Below are positions 1 through 10,081 of a stretch of 64,000 bases of DNA, one piece after another (the stretch's first letter is position 1; each line of letters starts with the position of its first letter). The stretch is from Maricaulis sp. Its GTDB lineage: Bacteria > Pseudomonadota > Alphaproteobacteria > Caulobacterales > Maricaulaceae. The translations under genes and the position numbers were made by a program. Under the pieces are notes generated by a model that was not told the origin of the DNA, did not search any database, and saw only the letters and a program-made list of their open reading frames with translations. The stretch covers positions 1 to 64,000 of the forward strand of contig NZ_JAEPOL010000002.1 in NCBI RefSeq assembly GCF_017642925.1. Direction: 5' to 3'.

Positions 1-10
1 GTGCTGACAC

Positions 11-182
11 GCCATTCCTCCCCATTTCATGGGGAGGTGGATCGCCGCAAGGCGGCGAGACGGAGGGGCGCCGCGTCAGCGGCGTTATGTTGATGCCAAG
101 CTCCACCGCCTCCCAGCGCTCCGCGCCGGCCCCTTCGACCCGCGGCTAACGCCGCGGCCCACTTCCCCACGGGGTGGGGAAG
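11..182. repeat. composite palindromic intergenic element
   Basis: Noncoding DNA downstream of typA made of successive perfect hairpins: CCTCCCC/GGGGAGG (17-23 with 31-37), CGCC/GGCG (43-46 with 51-54), CCGCGGC/GCCGCGG (140-146 with 151-157) and CTTCCCCAC/GTGGGGAAG (162-170 with 174-182). The architecture matches the mosaic palindromic repeats common between alphaproteobacterial genes. A relative with similar hairpins lies at 47551-47700. The last hairpin could also slow transcription leaving typA, but no T-run follows it on the minus strand. Confidence 0.6.
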
Positions 183-198
183 AAAGCGCGTAAAGCCC

Positions 199-2022
<1,824 letters not shown>

Positions 2023-2123
2023 GGGCTCTACTTTTCCTGTGGTGAAAGGGCGCGCCCTCATACGCTGTGAGGCGCGGGCTGGCCAGTGCTTATTCCGTGG
2101 CAGGGCTTATTCTGTGCCGGTTG

Positions 2124-3335
2124 TTATTCCGGGGCCGCGTCGGTACGGGCCGCCGTCTGACCGGGCAGACGCAGGGCCGGCAGGTAGTGCCAGACCAGGC
2201 TGGCGAGCGCCGACACAACGAGCGCAGCGAAGAAGACGATCAGGAAGACCTGGCGCGTACGCCCGGAAACCGTCACCGCGATGTCGTCCAGCGGGACGAC
2301 CGAGACAAAATACCAGTCCGGACCGGCCACCCGGCTGAAGGCGATCATCTGGCCCAGCGCCTCGGCGCGCACAATGCCGCGCGGCCGCGGATCGTCGGCG
2401 AGATAGTCAACCAGCGCAGCCGGATCGACGCGGACATCATTGTCCTGTTCCGCAGGACGACCACGGGCGATCACCTGGTGATCCCGTCCCAGCATCAGAT
2501 TGACGCCGCCGGCCGGCGGTTCTTCCAGAGCCCGGGCAAGATGGTCGTTCATCATCATCGAGGTGCCGAACGCGCCCAGGAGGACATCGCCGTCCAGAAC
2601 CGGCTTGCGGCAGGCCGTCGCCGAACGCTCGCCGGCATCGCGATAGACGAAGCGCGACAGCTGGGTGCACTGCATCACGCCGTCCGGATTGGTTTCGCGC
2701 GAGAACAGGCGCGGATCCTCGTCCGCCTGCAGCGGGAAGTCGGCCGGGGCCTCGAACCGGTAGAATTCCAGCCGGTCTTCGCGGTCGGGCGCGAACATCA
2801 CCATCCGCCGGTCGGGCGTGAAATAGTAGAGGCTGGAGAATTGCTGCAGCCAGGCCTCGCCGACCGTGCGCACGACATGCAGCCCGGCCAGATAGCGCCG
2901 CTTCTCCTCCAGGGTCATGGCCTCGCCATCACCGAGGAATGCGCCGACACCATAGGTATGGTCGCCACCGCCCAGATCGGCTCCGTCGAACAGGTCCGGT
3001 GCGCTGCGTCGGGTACCGTCGCCATGGGGCGGGAAGAAGCGGTCGAATTCGGCCTCGACCTCGTCATCGCCCAGCGTTTCGAGCCGGCGCTCGAAGGCGG
3101 TCTCGGCAGCCAGGATGAAGGTCTCGGCGCGGTCGAACACCGCCTGCTCGCGATCGCCGCGCATGCGGATATAGGTCTGGAGTGTTTCGGCCCGGGCGGC
3201 GTGCAGCGCATCGCCGAGTATGCCCTGGACGCACGTCGCCGCCACAGCGGCAAGAGCCGCTGCGATGACAAGATGCATCACAGCGATGACGAGGTTTCTG
3301 ACCAGCACCGGCGCCTCCAGATATCGTCTATACAC
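2124..3335 (-). CDS. membrane protein with extracytoplasmic Cache (PDC) sensor domain, no output domain
   Basis: A 403-residue protein with an N-terminal membrane segment (about residues 13-36), a long soluble region with the feel of a double Cache/PDC ligand-sensing domain, and a second membrane segment near 360-385. A short Pro/Ala tail follows. Cache domains normally feed a HAMP, kinase, GGDEF or chemoreceptor domain, but here the protein stops about 20 residues after the second membrane helix. No such domain is encoded in the flanking DNA. The start is GTG at 3335 with no good Shine-Dalgarno sequence. It may need a partner encoded elsewhere or may be a truncated receptor. The family call rests on topology and fold-like features, so the ligand is unknown. 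Confidence 0.65.
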   Translation of the reverse strand: MYRRYLEAPVLVRNLVIAVMHLVIAAALAAVAATCVQGILGDALHAARAETLQTYIRMRGDREQAVFDRAETFILAAETAFERRLETLGDDEVEAEFDRFFPPHGDGTRRSAPDLFDGADLGGGDHTYGVGAFLGDGEAMTLEEKRRYLAGLHVVRTVGEAWLQQFSSLYYFTPDRRMVMFAPDREDRLEFYRFEAPADFPLQADEDPRLFSRETNPDGVMQCTQLSRFVYRDAGERSATACRKPVLDGDVLLGAFGTSMMMNDHLARALEEPPAGGVNLMLGRDHQVIARGRPAEQDNDVRVDPAALVDYLADDPRPRGIVRAEALGQMIAFSRVAGPDWYFVSVVPLDDIAVTVSGRTRQVFLIVFFAALVVSALASLVWHYLPALRLPGQTAARTDAAPE

Positions 3336-3377
3336 AAAGCAAAGTGGCGTGTGCGTGATATTTGATGAGCGCGTTTT

Positions 3378-3863
3378 TCAGCGGCTTTCGGGCGTGTCGG
3401 GCATGGCGTCCGCGAGCTGCCTGACGAGGGCACAGAAATCGGTCTGATCTGACGGCGCCAGTACCGCGTTTGCCGCCTGGGCCACGGCCTCCACGTGCGG
3501 ACGCAGGCGCTGGTAAAGCGCGTCACCCTTCTCCGTGAGATAGAGATGGCTGACCCGGCCATCGACCTGCGAGGCCTCGCGCACCAGCAGACCGGCCAGC
3601 AGCAGCGCCTTGGTGGCGCGGCTGACAATCCCCTTGTCCATCGGCGTCATCGCCACGACCTCGACGGCGGTGCGGCCCGGCCGTTCCGCAATCGCCGCCA
3701 ACACCCGCCATTGCGACAGGTTGAGATCGCCCTCGCGCCGCACGATCTCGGCCGTGCGCCGTGAAATCAGATCGGCCAGCACCGTGACCTGGTAGGGCCA
3801 GTAGCTGTCCAGCTGGATGGCATCGCCCGGCGCGGCGGCGGAAAGGGATCGCGGTTCGCTCAT
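3378..3863 (-). CDS. MarR-family transcriptional regulator
   Basis: A 161-residue winged-helix repressor. The recognition region reads LSQWRVLAAIAERPGRTAVEVV, followed by a helix with DKGIVSRATKAL and the wing DGRVSHLYLTEKG, all typical of MarR. MarR proteins are dimers released from DNA by small aromatic or phenolic ligands. It is divergent from hpd with 126 bases between the starts, and a near-perfect palindrome lies in that gap across the hpd -35 region. Control of the tyrosine/homogentisate genes is therefore the natural inference, but it is not proven. No homogentisate dioxygenase is in this window. Confidence 0.9.
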   Translation of the reverse strand: MSEPRSLSAAAPGDAIQLDSYWPYQVTVLADLISRRTAEIVRREGDLNLSQWRVLAAIAERPGRTAVEVVAMTPMDKGIVSRATKALLLAGLLVREASQVDGRVSHLYLTEKGDALYQRLRPHVEAVAQAANAVLAPSDQTDFCALVRQLADAMPDTPESR

Positions 3864-3874
3864 GCCGTCATTTT

Positions 3875-3919
3875 AGTTGCGATCACAACTTGACGCAATA
3901 GCAACCAAACGCGTATTGT
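3875..3919 (+). promoter_or_regulatory. hpd promoter with overlapping MarR-type operator
   Basis: The 16-bp near-palindrome AGTTGCGATCACAACT lies at 3875-3890 (14 of 16 positions symmetric). It abuts a good sigma-70-like promoter: TTGACG at 3890-3895, an 18-base spacer and TATTGT at 3914-3919. A repressor bound here would block both hpd and the marR gene itself. Promoter and operator are inferred from sequence only. Confidence 0.6.
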
Positions 3920-3989
3920 CCCGCTCCAATGGGCGTCGTGACGGCCTGTCAGGCCTTCGGCGCGGAACCCCAACCCCTGGAGACGAAAC

Positions 3990-5081
3990 ATGGCAGACCT
4001 GTTCGAAAACCCGATGGGCCTTTGCGGCTTCGAGTTCGTCGAGTTCACGGCGCCGGAACGCGGCCTCATCGAACCCGTCTTCAAGACGATGGGCTTTACC
4101 CACATCGCCAATCACCGCTCCAAGGACATCGAGCTGTGGCGCCAGGGCGATATCAACTTCCTGATCAATTACGAGTCCGGCACGCCGGCCGCCTTCTTCG
4201 CCGCCGAGCACGGCCCGTCTGCCTCGGGCATGGGCTTCCGCGTCAAGAATGCCAAGCGCGCCTACGCCATGGCCCTGGAAAAGGGTGCCCAGCCCGTCGA
4301 GACCGAAACCCGCGTCTCCGAGCTGCGCCTGCCGGCCATTCGCGGCATTGGCGGCGCCACCGTCTACCTGATCGACCGGTTCGAGGACGGCAAGTCGATC
4401 TATGACATCGATTTCGAATACATCGAAGGCGTCGACCGCCACCCGAAGGGCTGCGGCTTCAACGTGATCGATCACCTCACCCACAATGTCTACAAGGGCC
4501 GGATGGACTACTGGGCGAAGTATTACGAGGATCTCTTCAACTTCCGCGAGATCCGCTATTTCGACATCAAGGGCGAATATACCGGCCTCCTGTCGCGCGC
4601 CATGACGGCCCCGGACGGTCTGATCCGCATCCCGCTGAACGAGGAGAAGTCGGACGGCGTCGGCCAGATCGAGGAGTATCTGCGCGAGTACAAGGGCGAA
4701 GGCATCCAGCACATCGCCTTCTCCTGCGACAATCTCATCGAGTGCTGGGACCGGCTGAAGGAATGCGGCGTGGAATTCATGACCCCGCCGCCGGACACCT
4801 ATTACGACATGCTGGACGAGCGCCTGCCGGGCCATGGCGAACCGGTCGCCGAATTCCAGAAGCGCGGCATCCTGCTCGACGGCACAACCGAGGGCGGCGC
4901 CCCGCGCCTGCTGCTGCAGATCTTCGGTGAAAAGGCCATCGGCCCGATCTTCTTCGAATTCATCCAGCGCAAGGAAGACGAAGGCTTCGGCGAGGGCAAT
5001 TTCAAGGCCCTGTTCGAGTCGATCGAGCGCGACCAGATCAAGCGCGGCGTGCTGAAGACGAAGGAAACGGAAAACGCGTAG
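3990..5081 (+). CDS. hpd: 4-hydroxyphenylpyruvate dioxygenase
   Basis: Converts 4-hydroxyphenylpyruvate to homogentisate in tyrosine degradation using a non-heme Fe(II). It has two VOC-fold halves. The C-terminal half shows the facial triad: His in VIDHLTHNV (about residue 160), His in GIQHIAFSC (about 240) and Glu in IFFEFIQRK (about 320). The C-terminal gate helix with [18 protein letters not shown] is also present. Length of 363 is typical of bacterial enzymes. The start is preceded by GGAGACGAAAC, a good ribosome site. A second VOC gene follows after a repeat-bearing gap, and a MarR gene is divergent. Confidence 0.97.
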   Translation: MADLFENPMGLCGFEFVEFTAPERGLIEPVFKTMGFTHIANHRSKDIELWRQGDINFLINYESGTPAAFFAAEHGPSASGMGFRVKNAKRAYAMALEKGAQPVETETRVSELRLPAIRGIGGATVYLIDRFEDGKSIYDIDFEYIEGVDRHPKGCGFNVIDHLTHNVYKGRMDYWAKYYEDLFNFREIRYFDIKGEYTGLLSRAMTAPDGLIRIPLNEEKSDGVGQIEEYLREYKGEGIQHIAFSCDNLIECWDRLKECGVEFMTPPPDTYYDMLDERLPGHGEPVAEFQKRGILLDGTTEGGAPRLLLQIFGEKAIGPIFFEFIQRKEDEGFGEGNFKALFESIERDQIKRGVLKTKETENA

Positions 5082-5089
5082 GCGGGCCC

Positions 5090-5192
5090 GGGGACATGTA
5101 CCTGCGGTACGTGTCCCCGACCCGGCGCGCCACCTTCCCCATCAAGGGGAAGGATGAAATTTCCCGGGACACGTACCCAAGGTACATGTCCC
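5090..5192. repeat. inverted pair of REP-like palindromes around a third hairpin
   Basis: Two copies of one palindrome sit in opposite orientation. The first has arms GGGGACATGTACC and GGTACGTGTCCCC (5090-5102 and 5106-5118). The second has arms GGGACACGTACC and GGTACATGTCCC (5166-5177 and 5181-5192) and is nearly the reverse complement of the first. Between them lies a separate hairpin, CCTTCCCC/GGGGAAGG (5133-5140 with 5146-5153). The arrangement resembles BIME-type REP clusters. It separates hpd from the VOC gene and may attenuate or stabilise the transcript. Confidence 0.7.
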
Positions 5193-5208
5193 TCATGAGG
5201 AGACAGGC

Positions 5209-5742
5209 ATGACCGTCAATCTCAAGCGCATCCACCACGTTGCCTATCGCTGCAAGGACGCCAAGGAGACCGTCGAGTTCTACCAGCGCGTCATGGGCAT
5301 GGATTTCAAACTGGCCATCGCCGAGAACGAGGTTCCCTCGACCAAGGCACCGGACCCCTACATGCACGTCTTCCTGGACGCCGGCATGGGCAATGTCCTG
5401 GCCTTTTTCGAACTGCCCAACTCGCCGGAGATGGGCCGCGACGGCAATACGCCGGAATGGGTCCAGCACATCGCCTTCGAGGTGGAGGACATGGACGCCC
5501 TCCTGGCCGCCAAGGCGCATATCGAGGCCGAAGGCCTGGACGTGCTCGGCCCGGTCAATCACGGCATCTTCAAGTCGATCTACTTCTTCGATCCGAACGG
5601 CCACCGCCTGGAACTGGCAGCCAATACCGGTACCGAGGAGCAGATGGCCGAACTCAAGCGCGTCGCCCGTCCGATGATCGAGGAATGGAGCCAGACCAAG
5701 CGCGCACCCAAGCATGCCGCCTGGCTGCACGAACAGGACTAG
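5209..5742 (+). CDS. VOC (glyoxalase/dioxygenase) family protein
   Basis: A 177-residue single vicinal-oxygen-chelate protein. Likely metal ligands are His in RIHHVAYRC near the N-terminus, His in EWVQHIAFEV mid-protein and Glu in FFDPNGHRLEL near residue 145. This is the ligand spacing of glyoxalase I and related enzymes. GAGGAGACAGGC upstream is a strong ribosome site. Its position behind hpd suggests a role in aromatic or tyrosine catabolism, but VOC proteins vary too widely in substrate to name the reaction. The two genes may be cotranscribed despite the palindromic gap. Confidence 0.8.
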   Translation: MTVNLKRIHHVAYRCKDAKETVEFYQRVMGMDFKLAIAENEVPSTKAPDPYMHVFLDAGMGNVLAFFELPNSPEMGRDGNTPEWVQHIAFEVEDMDALLAAKAHIEAEGLDVLGPVNHGIFKSIYFFDPNGHRLELAANTGTEEQMAELKRVARPMIEEWSQTKRAPKHAAWLHEQD

Positions 5743-5765
5743 GGCTCTCTCCAGCCCTTGACCCG

Positions 5766-5797
5766 AAACGCCCCGATGACCTCCCGCCGGGGCGTTT
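5766..5797. terminator. intrinsic terminator between convergent genes
   Basis: The stem AAACGCCCCG (5766-5775) pairs with CGGGGCGTTT (5788-5797) across a 12-base loop and is followed by TCGTTT. It lies between the VOC gene and the convergent DUF2254 gene, so it probably serves the plus strand, and perhaps both. Confidence 0.75.
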
Positions 5798-5809
5798 TCG
5801 TTTCGGGGA

Positions 5810-7033
5810 TTATTCGAACGGCGCCGCCGCCTTCAGGACATCGACATCCGGGGCGTATTGCATGGCGGCTTCGGCCCGCACCAGCGCCTCGCGGCTCATG
5901 GCACGCGCCGGTTCGCCGAACGCCGCCTCATCGACCGCGACAAGAACGCCGAGCGCCCTTTGCAGGCTGATACCGACTTCCACCCGGTCCGCACCGTCAC
6001 GGGCGACCGGACGGAAGGCATGGGTGACCAGCACGGCCGGGTCCGGCGGCGCCATGAAGACGCGGTCGGCCGGGTCGTCCGCGAGCGCCTCGAACTGGCT
6101 GCACATCCGGGTCAGAAGACGCGTCATGGCCGTGATCGCCGACAGGGCCGAGCCGCTGTCATTGACGGCGTCCGACAGCGCGCGCGAGGCGATCTCTGCC
6201 AGCATGACCAGGCCGAAGGCCGGATCCTCCTCCAGCGTGCGGCGCGGCGCGGTGATGATCTGTTCCAGCACCGCTTCGTCGATCCCGTCGCCGCCCGTGA
6301 CATGGGCGGCCGGTTCGCCCGGCCCGACATAGCTGCCCGGCGGCGACAGGATGTAGATGCGCGCATCGGCCGTCTCGGCGATCGCCTGCAGGGCGGCGAC
6401 ATCGATAGTCTGCACATGTCCGGCCCGGGCCGGGCACAGCGCCCGCACGCCGTCCGGGATCTCGTCAAGCCGGCTGGCACCGAGATTGGGGCAGCTCTCG
6501 GCTCGTGCGAGCGCTTTTTCCGTCGCCGCCTCGATCACGGCGATCGCTTCCTCCACCCCGCCGAAGCCGGACAACCGGTCGATCCAGCGGATCAGCATCA
6601 CCACGACATGGACCACCAGCAAAAGGGTCAGCGCGAGCAGGACGACAACCGCCGCCTCGCCATACAGGCCGGAATTGACGCCGATCAGGCCCAGCAGGCT
6701 GAACAGGAAGGCGCCGACGAAGGTCGAGATGGCGGTCTGGGCGGTCCGGTCCTGCGTCAAGAGAGGGCGCGCGCGGGGCGTTGCCGAATTCGCGGCGGCC
6801 TGGAAGGCGGAGAACATCGTCGCCATCGAGAAGATGGCAACGGCCAGCATGCTGGACGCCAGGATATTCAGGGTCGCGGCCAGCGCATCGATCTCGACCA
6901 GCGCGACCCAGCTCTCCGGCAGATAGCCGCCGATCACCGGAGCCACGCCGACCGCCAGAACGGCCGCCAGGGCATAGATCGCCGGCAGGAACCAGATCGA
7001 TTGCCAGATGCGGCGAAGATAGAAGGTCAGCAT
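5810..7033 (-). CDS. DUF2254 family predicted membrane protein
   Basis: A 407-residue inner-membrane protein. Four hydrophobic segments fill roughly the first 170 residues, including WFLPAIYALAAVLAV near the N-terminus and VVVLLALTLLLVVHVVVM near 140-155. A soluble cytoplasmic domain of about 240 residues follows. The family is widespread in proteobacteria and has no established function. ATG at 7033 is preferred over an upstream GTG at 7042 because AAGAG lies at a better distance. It is convergent with the VOC gene and divergent from the small membrane gene at 7166. Confidence 0.8.
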   Translation of the reverse strand: MLTFYLRRIWQSIWFLPAIYALAAVLAVGVAPVIGGYLPESWVALVEIDALAATLNILASSMLAVAIFSMATMFSAFQAAANSATPRARPLLTQDRTAQTAISTFVGAFLFSLLGLIGVNSGLYGEAAVVVLLALTLLLVVHVVVMLIRWIDRLSGFGGVEEAIAVIEAATEKALARAESCPNLGASRLDEIPDGVRALCPARAGHVQTIDVAALQAIAETADARIYILSPPGSYVGPGEPAAHVTGGDGIDEAVLEQIITAPRRTLEEDPAFGLVMLAEIASRALSDAVNDSGSALSAITAMTRLLTRMCSQFEALADDPADRVFMAPPDPAVLVTHAFRPVARDGADRVEVGISLQRALGVLVAVDEAAFGEPARAMSREALVRAEAAMQYAPDVDVLKAAAPFE

Positions 7034-7165
7034 GCTCCCCACTCTTGTGTAACGCTGCGGCCCGCGGTGGGTTCCCGCCCGCCGGCGCGAGACGGTTTGA
7101 TCCGGGGGACGACATCGCCTTCAATTCCCGTTTTTCGTGCTTGCCGATCATGATACGCGTGGAGC

Positions 7166-7933
7166 GTGAGAACCGGGATACATCTTCGAAAGCGAAAGGC
7201 ACGACGCCGTCGGCGCAACGCCAAGCCGGTGGTGGCCGGCTGGTACTCCATCGGGATCGTCTGCTCGGGCGCCTTCCTCTGGTATCTCGTCCACTATTTC
7301 GTCTTCATCAGCTATGCCTGCCGTGACTATGTCGACTGGTGGACCGCCTCATTGCCCGGCCGCCCGACACTGCTGCTCGCATCCAGCCTGTTTGCCATCA
7401 CCCTGGCGCTGTGGCTGTGCGCCGACATCATCCGCCCGAAACCCGTCCGCTTCCCGGCGACGCTGCGCATCGTGCAGGCCATGCTGACCGGCAGCATGGT
7501 GCTGATGAGCGTGATGCAGTCGGGATATCTCAACCCGCGTTCTGCCGACGGACAGGTCTATGCCTTCGTTCTTGAAGACGCGACGAACTGGCCTGTCGCT
7601 TCGCTGCTTTTCCCCTCCGGTCGGGGCCTGCCACAGTATGCGGCGATCGATGTCGACTGGAGCGATCCGGCTTTCGACCGCTATCACGCACTGGAGGATC
7701 GCTATGGGCAGACCTTTGGACGATCGGGCCTGTGGTGGCCGTTTGACGTCCATGACGGCCAGCTTGAGTGCGAGGCGGAGGCCGGGCTGGCAGCTGAGTT
7801 CGAGCGCGCCCTCGCCATCTACAATATGCGGCGCGACGCCGACGTGGCGGAAGCGGAGCCGACGATCTGGGAGATCGACCGGATGGCGCGTGAGGAGAAC
7901 AAGCGCGCTTCCGCCGGGTTCCCGCAAGATTGA
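7166..7933 (+). CDS. hypothetical membrane protein upstream of LuxR-type regulator
   Basis: I do not recognise this 255-residue protein. A strongly basic N-terminus (RKRKARRRRR) precedes three hydrophobic segments, at about residues 23-48, 66-85 and 98-115. A soluble acidic C-terminal half of about 130 residues follows. By the positive-inside rule the basic start is cytoplasmic. The start is GTG at 7166, the only one compatible with the reading frame before the first helix. The stop overlaps the next gene, a membrane LuxR-type protein, implying translational coupling. It may be part of the sensing side of that regulator. Confidence 0.6.
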   Translation: MRTGIHLRKRKARRRRRNAKPVVAGWYSIGIVCSGAFLWYLVHYFVFISYACRDYVDWWTASLPGRPTLLLASSLFAITLALWLCADIIRPKPVRFPATLRIVQAMLTGSMVLMSVMQSGYLNPRSADGQVYAFVLEDATNWPVASLLFPSGRGLPQYAAIDVDWSDPAFDRYHALEDRYGQTFGRSGLWWPFDVHDGQLECEAEAGLAAEFERALAIYNMRRDADVAEAEPTIWEIDRMAREENKRASAGFPQD

Positions 7934-8433
7934 TCAACCCGCCGCTTTCCGCCAGATTCGCCGCCATGTGGCGCACCATCCTCCTCTCGGCCGCAGCGCT
8001 CGCGCTGGCGGTCTTTGCCCTGGAATGGCTGGAATACCGGTTCTGGGCGCGCACGATCGGCATCGAGGCCTTCATCGCGATTGTCGGCGCGGCGTGTATC
8101 GCCCTCGGCATCTGGCTGGGCGTACGGCTGACCCGGCAGGCCCCGCCCGCCCCCTTCGAGCGCAATGATGCGGCGCTGGCCTCGCTGGGTATCACGCCGC
8201 GCGAATACGACGTGCTGCTGGCCATGACGGCCGGCGACGGCAACAAGGCGATGGCCCGCACGCTGGGCGTTTCGCCCAACACGGTGAAGACGCATATCGC
8301 CCGCCTCTTCGACAAGCTGGAGGTCTCCAGCCGCGTGCAGGCGCTGGAACGTGCCCGGCGTCTCAGACTGATCCCCGGCACCGGCGACGCGCAAGGCGAC
8401 ATGGAGGGCAGCAGACCGCATCCGGACGGGTGA
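7930..8433 (+). CDS. membrane-anchored LuxR-type HTH regulator
   Basis: A 167-residue protein with two N-terminal membrane helices (about residues 13-31 and 42-60) followed directly by a LuxR/GerE DNA-binding domain: LGITPREYDVLLAMTAG, NKAMARTLGVSPNTVKTHIARLFDKL and SRVQALERA. It has no receiver or autoinducer domain, so any signal must come through the membrane segment or a partner. The start is either TTG at 7930, overlapping the upstream stop, or ATG at 7966 just before the first helix. Neither has a clear ribosome site. The DUF4199 gene follows. Small LuxR genes paired with DUF4199 genes recur in alphaproteobacteria, from my knowledge of the families. Confidence 0.8.
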   Translation: MINPPLSARFAAMWRTILLSAAALALAVFALEWLEYRFWARTIGIEAFIAIVGAACIALGIWLGVRLTRQAPPAPFERNDAALASLGITPREYDVLLAMTAGDGNKAMARTLGVSPNTVKTHIARLFDKLEVSSRVQALERARRLRLIPGTGDAQGDMEGSRPHPDG

Positions 8434-8529
8434 ATTCCGCCCGATCACCCATCGGGGTGACGACGGGGCGATCCGGCAAAGGCAGGACATCCCGGTCAAG
8501 TGAACGCCAGAACCAGGGGGAAACCAGTC

Positions 8530-9060
8530 ATGGCACACATCGTCCTCACCTTCGGCATCATTGCCGGTCTTATCGTCTCGCTTCTCATGGTCATCGGCAT
8601 GACCCTCCTGGCCGGCCCCGACGGGGTCGGCTCGGAGACGGCCGGCTATCTCACCATGCTGCTGGCGCTCGGCTTCATCTTTGTGGCGATCAAACGCCAT
8701 CGCGACATCAATCTGGGCGGCGTGATCCGCTTCTGGCCGGCGCTTGCGATCGGACTCGGCGTCGCGGCCATTGCCGGCCTGTTCTACGTCATCACCTGGG
8801 AGATCTATTTCAACATGACCGGCGGCGCCTTCATGGACGCCTACGTCACCGCGCAGATCGAAGGCCAGCGCGAGCGGGGCCTCACCGCCGGCGAGCTCGC
8901 CGCCCACGAGGCCAGCCTGCGCCAGTCGATGGCGCTTTATGCCAACTGGTGGTTCCGCATGCCCGTCACCTTCACCGAGATTTTCCCCGTCGGCGTGCTG
9001 GTCAGCCTCGTCTCGGCCGCCATCCTGCGCAATCCGAACGTCCTGCCACGCCGCGCTTGA
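8530..9060 (+). CDS. DUF4199 family membrane protein
   Basis: A 176-residue inner-membrane protein with four hydrophobic segments: about residues 5-25, 36-52, 68-88 and 142-165. A charged loop after the third (EGQRERGLTAGELAAHE) fits the DUF4199 pattern. ATG at 8530 is chosen over GTG at 8500 because GGGGGAAA lies just upstream and the first helix begins at once. It probably belongs with the preceding LuxR-type gene; the 96-base gap holds no obvious terminator. Function is unknown. Confidence 0.8.
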   Translation: MAHIVLTFGIIAGLIVSLLMVIGMTLLAGPDGVGSETAGYLTMLLALGFIFVAIKRHRDINLGGVIRFWPALAIGLGVAAIAGLFYVITWEIYFNMTGGAFMDAYVTAQIEGQRERGLTAGELAAHEASLRQSMALYANWWFRMPVTFTEIFPVGVLVSLVSAAILRNPNVLPRRA

Positions 9061-9067
9061 GACGTCC

Positions 9068-9559
9068 TCAGACCGTGGCCAGGCCTGCCAGAAGGCTGTC
9101 CAGACGGTCATAGCTGGCACCCGCACCTTCCCGCATCGGGCTGGCCGCCACGATGTCGCGGGCTTCGGCACTCTCATAGGTGATGGTGATTTCGAAGGTC
9201 GTCACACCGGCCGCCTCGGTCAATCGCGTGGTGACGATGGCCGAGCCAGGATACCAACTCATGTCGAACTGCTCCGTGTGCACGATCAGGTCCGGACGCT
9301 CGATCTCGAGATAGCGCCCGCCCATCCCCATCTCTTCGCCACGCTCGGCATGGGTCCAGACATAGCGGTAGGCGCCATCCACCTGCAGGTCGATCTCGCA
9401 GACCGACAGGATCCAGCCGTCCGGTCCCAGCAGCCAGCGTTTGACGAGGTGCGGCTCCGTGAGTGCCCGGAAGACCAGCGCGCGCGGGGCATCGAACCGG
9501 CGGGTCATGACAAGCTCGCGCTCGCCCTTCGGCGCGACCTCGAGTGTGTGTCGATACAT
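9068..9559 (-). CDS. SRPBCC/AHSA1-type START-like domain protein
   Basis: A 163-residue helix-grip protein of the AHSA1 (activator of Hsp90 ATPase homologue 1-like) group. It begins with the signature MTRRFDAPRALVFRALTEPHLVKRWLLGP and has the later strand pattern YRYVW and FEITITYES. Such proteins bind hydrophobic ligands and are very often encoded next to an ArsR repressor, as here: the ArsR gene lies 25 bases upstream on the same strand. The pair is probably one self-regulated operon. The ligand is unknown. Confidence 0.85.
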   Translation of the reverse strand: MYRHTLEVAPKGERELVMTRRFDAPRALVFRALTEPHLVKRWLLGPDGWILSVCEIDLQVDGAYRYVWTHAERGEEMGMGGRYLEIERPDLIVHTEQFDMSWYPGSAIVTTRLTEAAGVTTFEITITYESAEARDIVAASPMREGAGASYDRLDSLLAGLATV

Positions 9560-9584
9560 GGGATTTCCTCCAGAAAGTTTGTGA

Positions 9585-9929
9585 TTAGTGGTCGCGGGGG
9601 CCGGGCTCGTGGCCGGCCTTCATGTCGTCGAGCAGATCGTCGAGAGCCCGGAAGCGGGCATCCCAGAGCTTGCGGAATTCCTCCAGCCAGTGCGTCGCCT
9701 GGGCCAGCGTCTCGGGCTGTATCCGGCAGGGACGCCGCGTCCCGTCACGGCTCCGGGTAATCAGCCCGGCCTTCTGGAGCACTTTGAGATGCTTGGAAAT
9801 CGCCGGCTGGCTGAGCGTGAAGGGCTCGGAGAGCTCCATCACCGTCGCTTCGCCGCTTGCGAGCCGGGCGAGAATGGCCCGCCGTGTGGGATCGGCCAGA
9901 GCCGTAAACGTCGTGTCAAGATCCGACAT
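9585..9929 (-). CDS. ArsR-family transcriptional regulator
   Basis: A 114-residue winged-helix repressor. LADPTRRAILARLASGEATVMEL and the recognition helix SQPAISKHLKVLQKAGLITRSRDGTRR match the ArsR subgroup that accompanies SRPBCC proteins. There is no CxC metal site in the recognition helix, so it is probably not a metal sensor. It heads the operon with the SRPBCC gene. Its own start codon lies inside a perfect inverted repeat, which suggests autoregulation. Confidence 0.9.
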   Translation of the reverse strand: MSDLDTTFTALADPTRRAILARLASGEATVMELSEPFTLSQPAISKHLKVLQKAGLITRSRDGTRRPCRIQPETLAQATHWLEEFRKLWDARFRALDDLLDDMKAGHEPGPRDH

Positions 9930-9967
9930 ATTTCACCATTTAGTTATATATCTTATTGGTGAAATAT
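9928..9967 (-). promoter_or_regulatory. probable ArsR operator, perfect 11-bp inverted repeat
   Basis: ATATTTCACCA (9928-9938) and TGGTGAAATAT (9957-9967) are exact inverted arms around an 18-base AT-rich spacer that could hold a -10 box. The start codon of the arsR gene is inside the proximal arm, and GGTGA in that arm would also serve as the ribosome site. Binding could block both transcription and translation initiation. Confidence 0.7.
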
Positions 9968-10081
9968 ATGACGGGCCTGCACCCGTCAACCCGGTCCGGC
10001 CCCGATATTGCAAACAAAACCTTAACGGCCGCGCATGTTGCAATTCGGGCCGCGGCGTAGAAGGCTAAGGGGATGACGAAG

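Noticed and set aside
1-198. CRISPR-like repetition in the first 200 bases
   Set aside because: The repeats are inverted hairpins, all different, with no direct repeat-spacer pattern.
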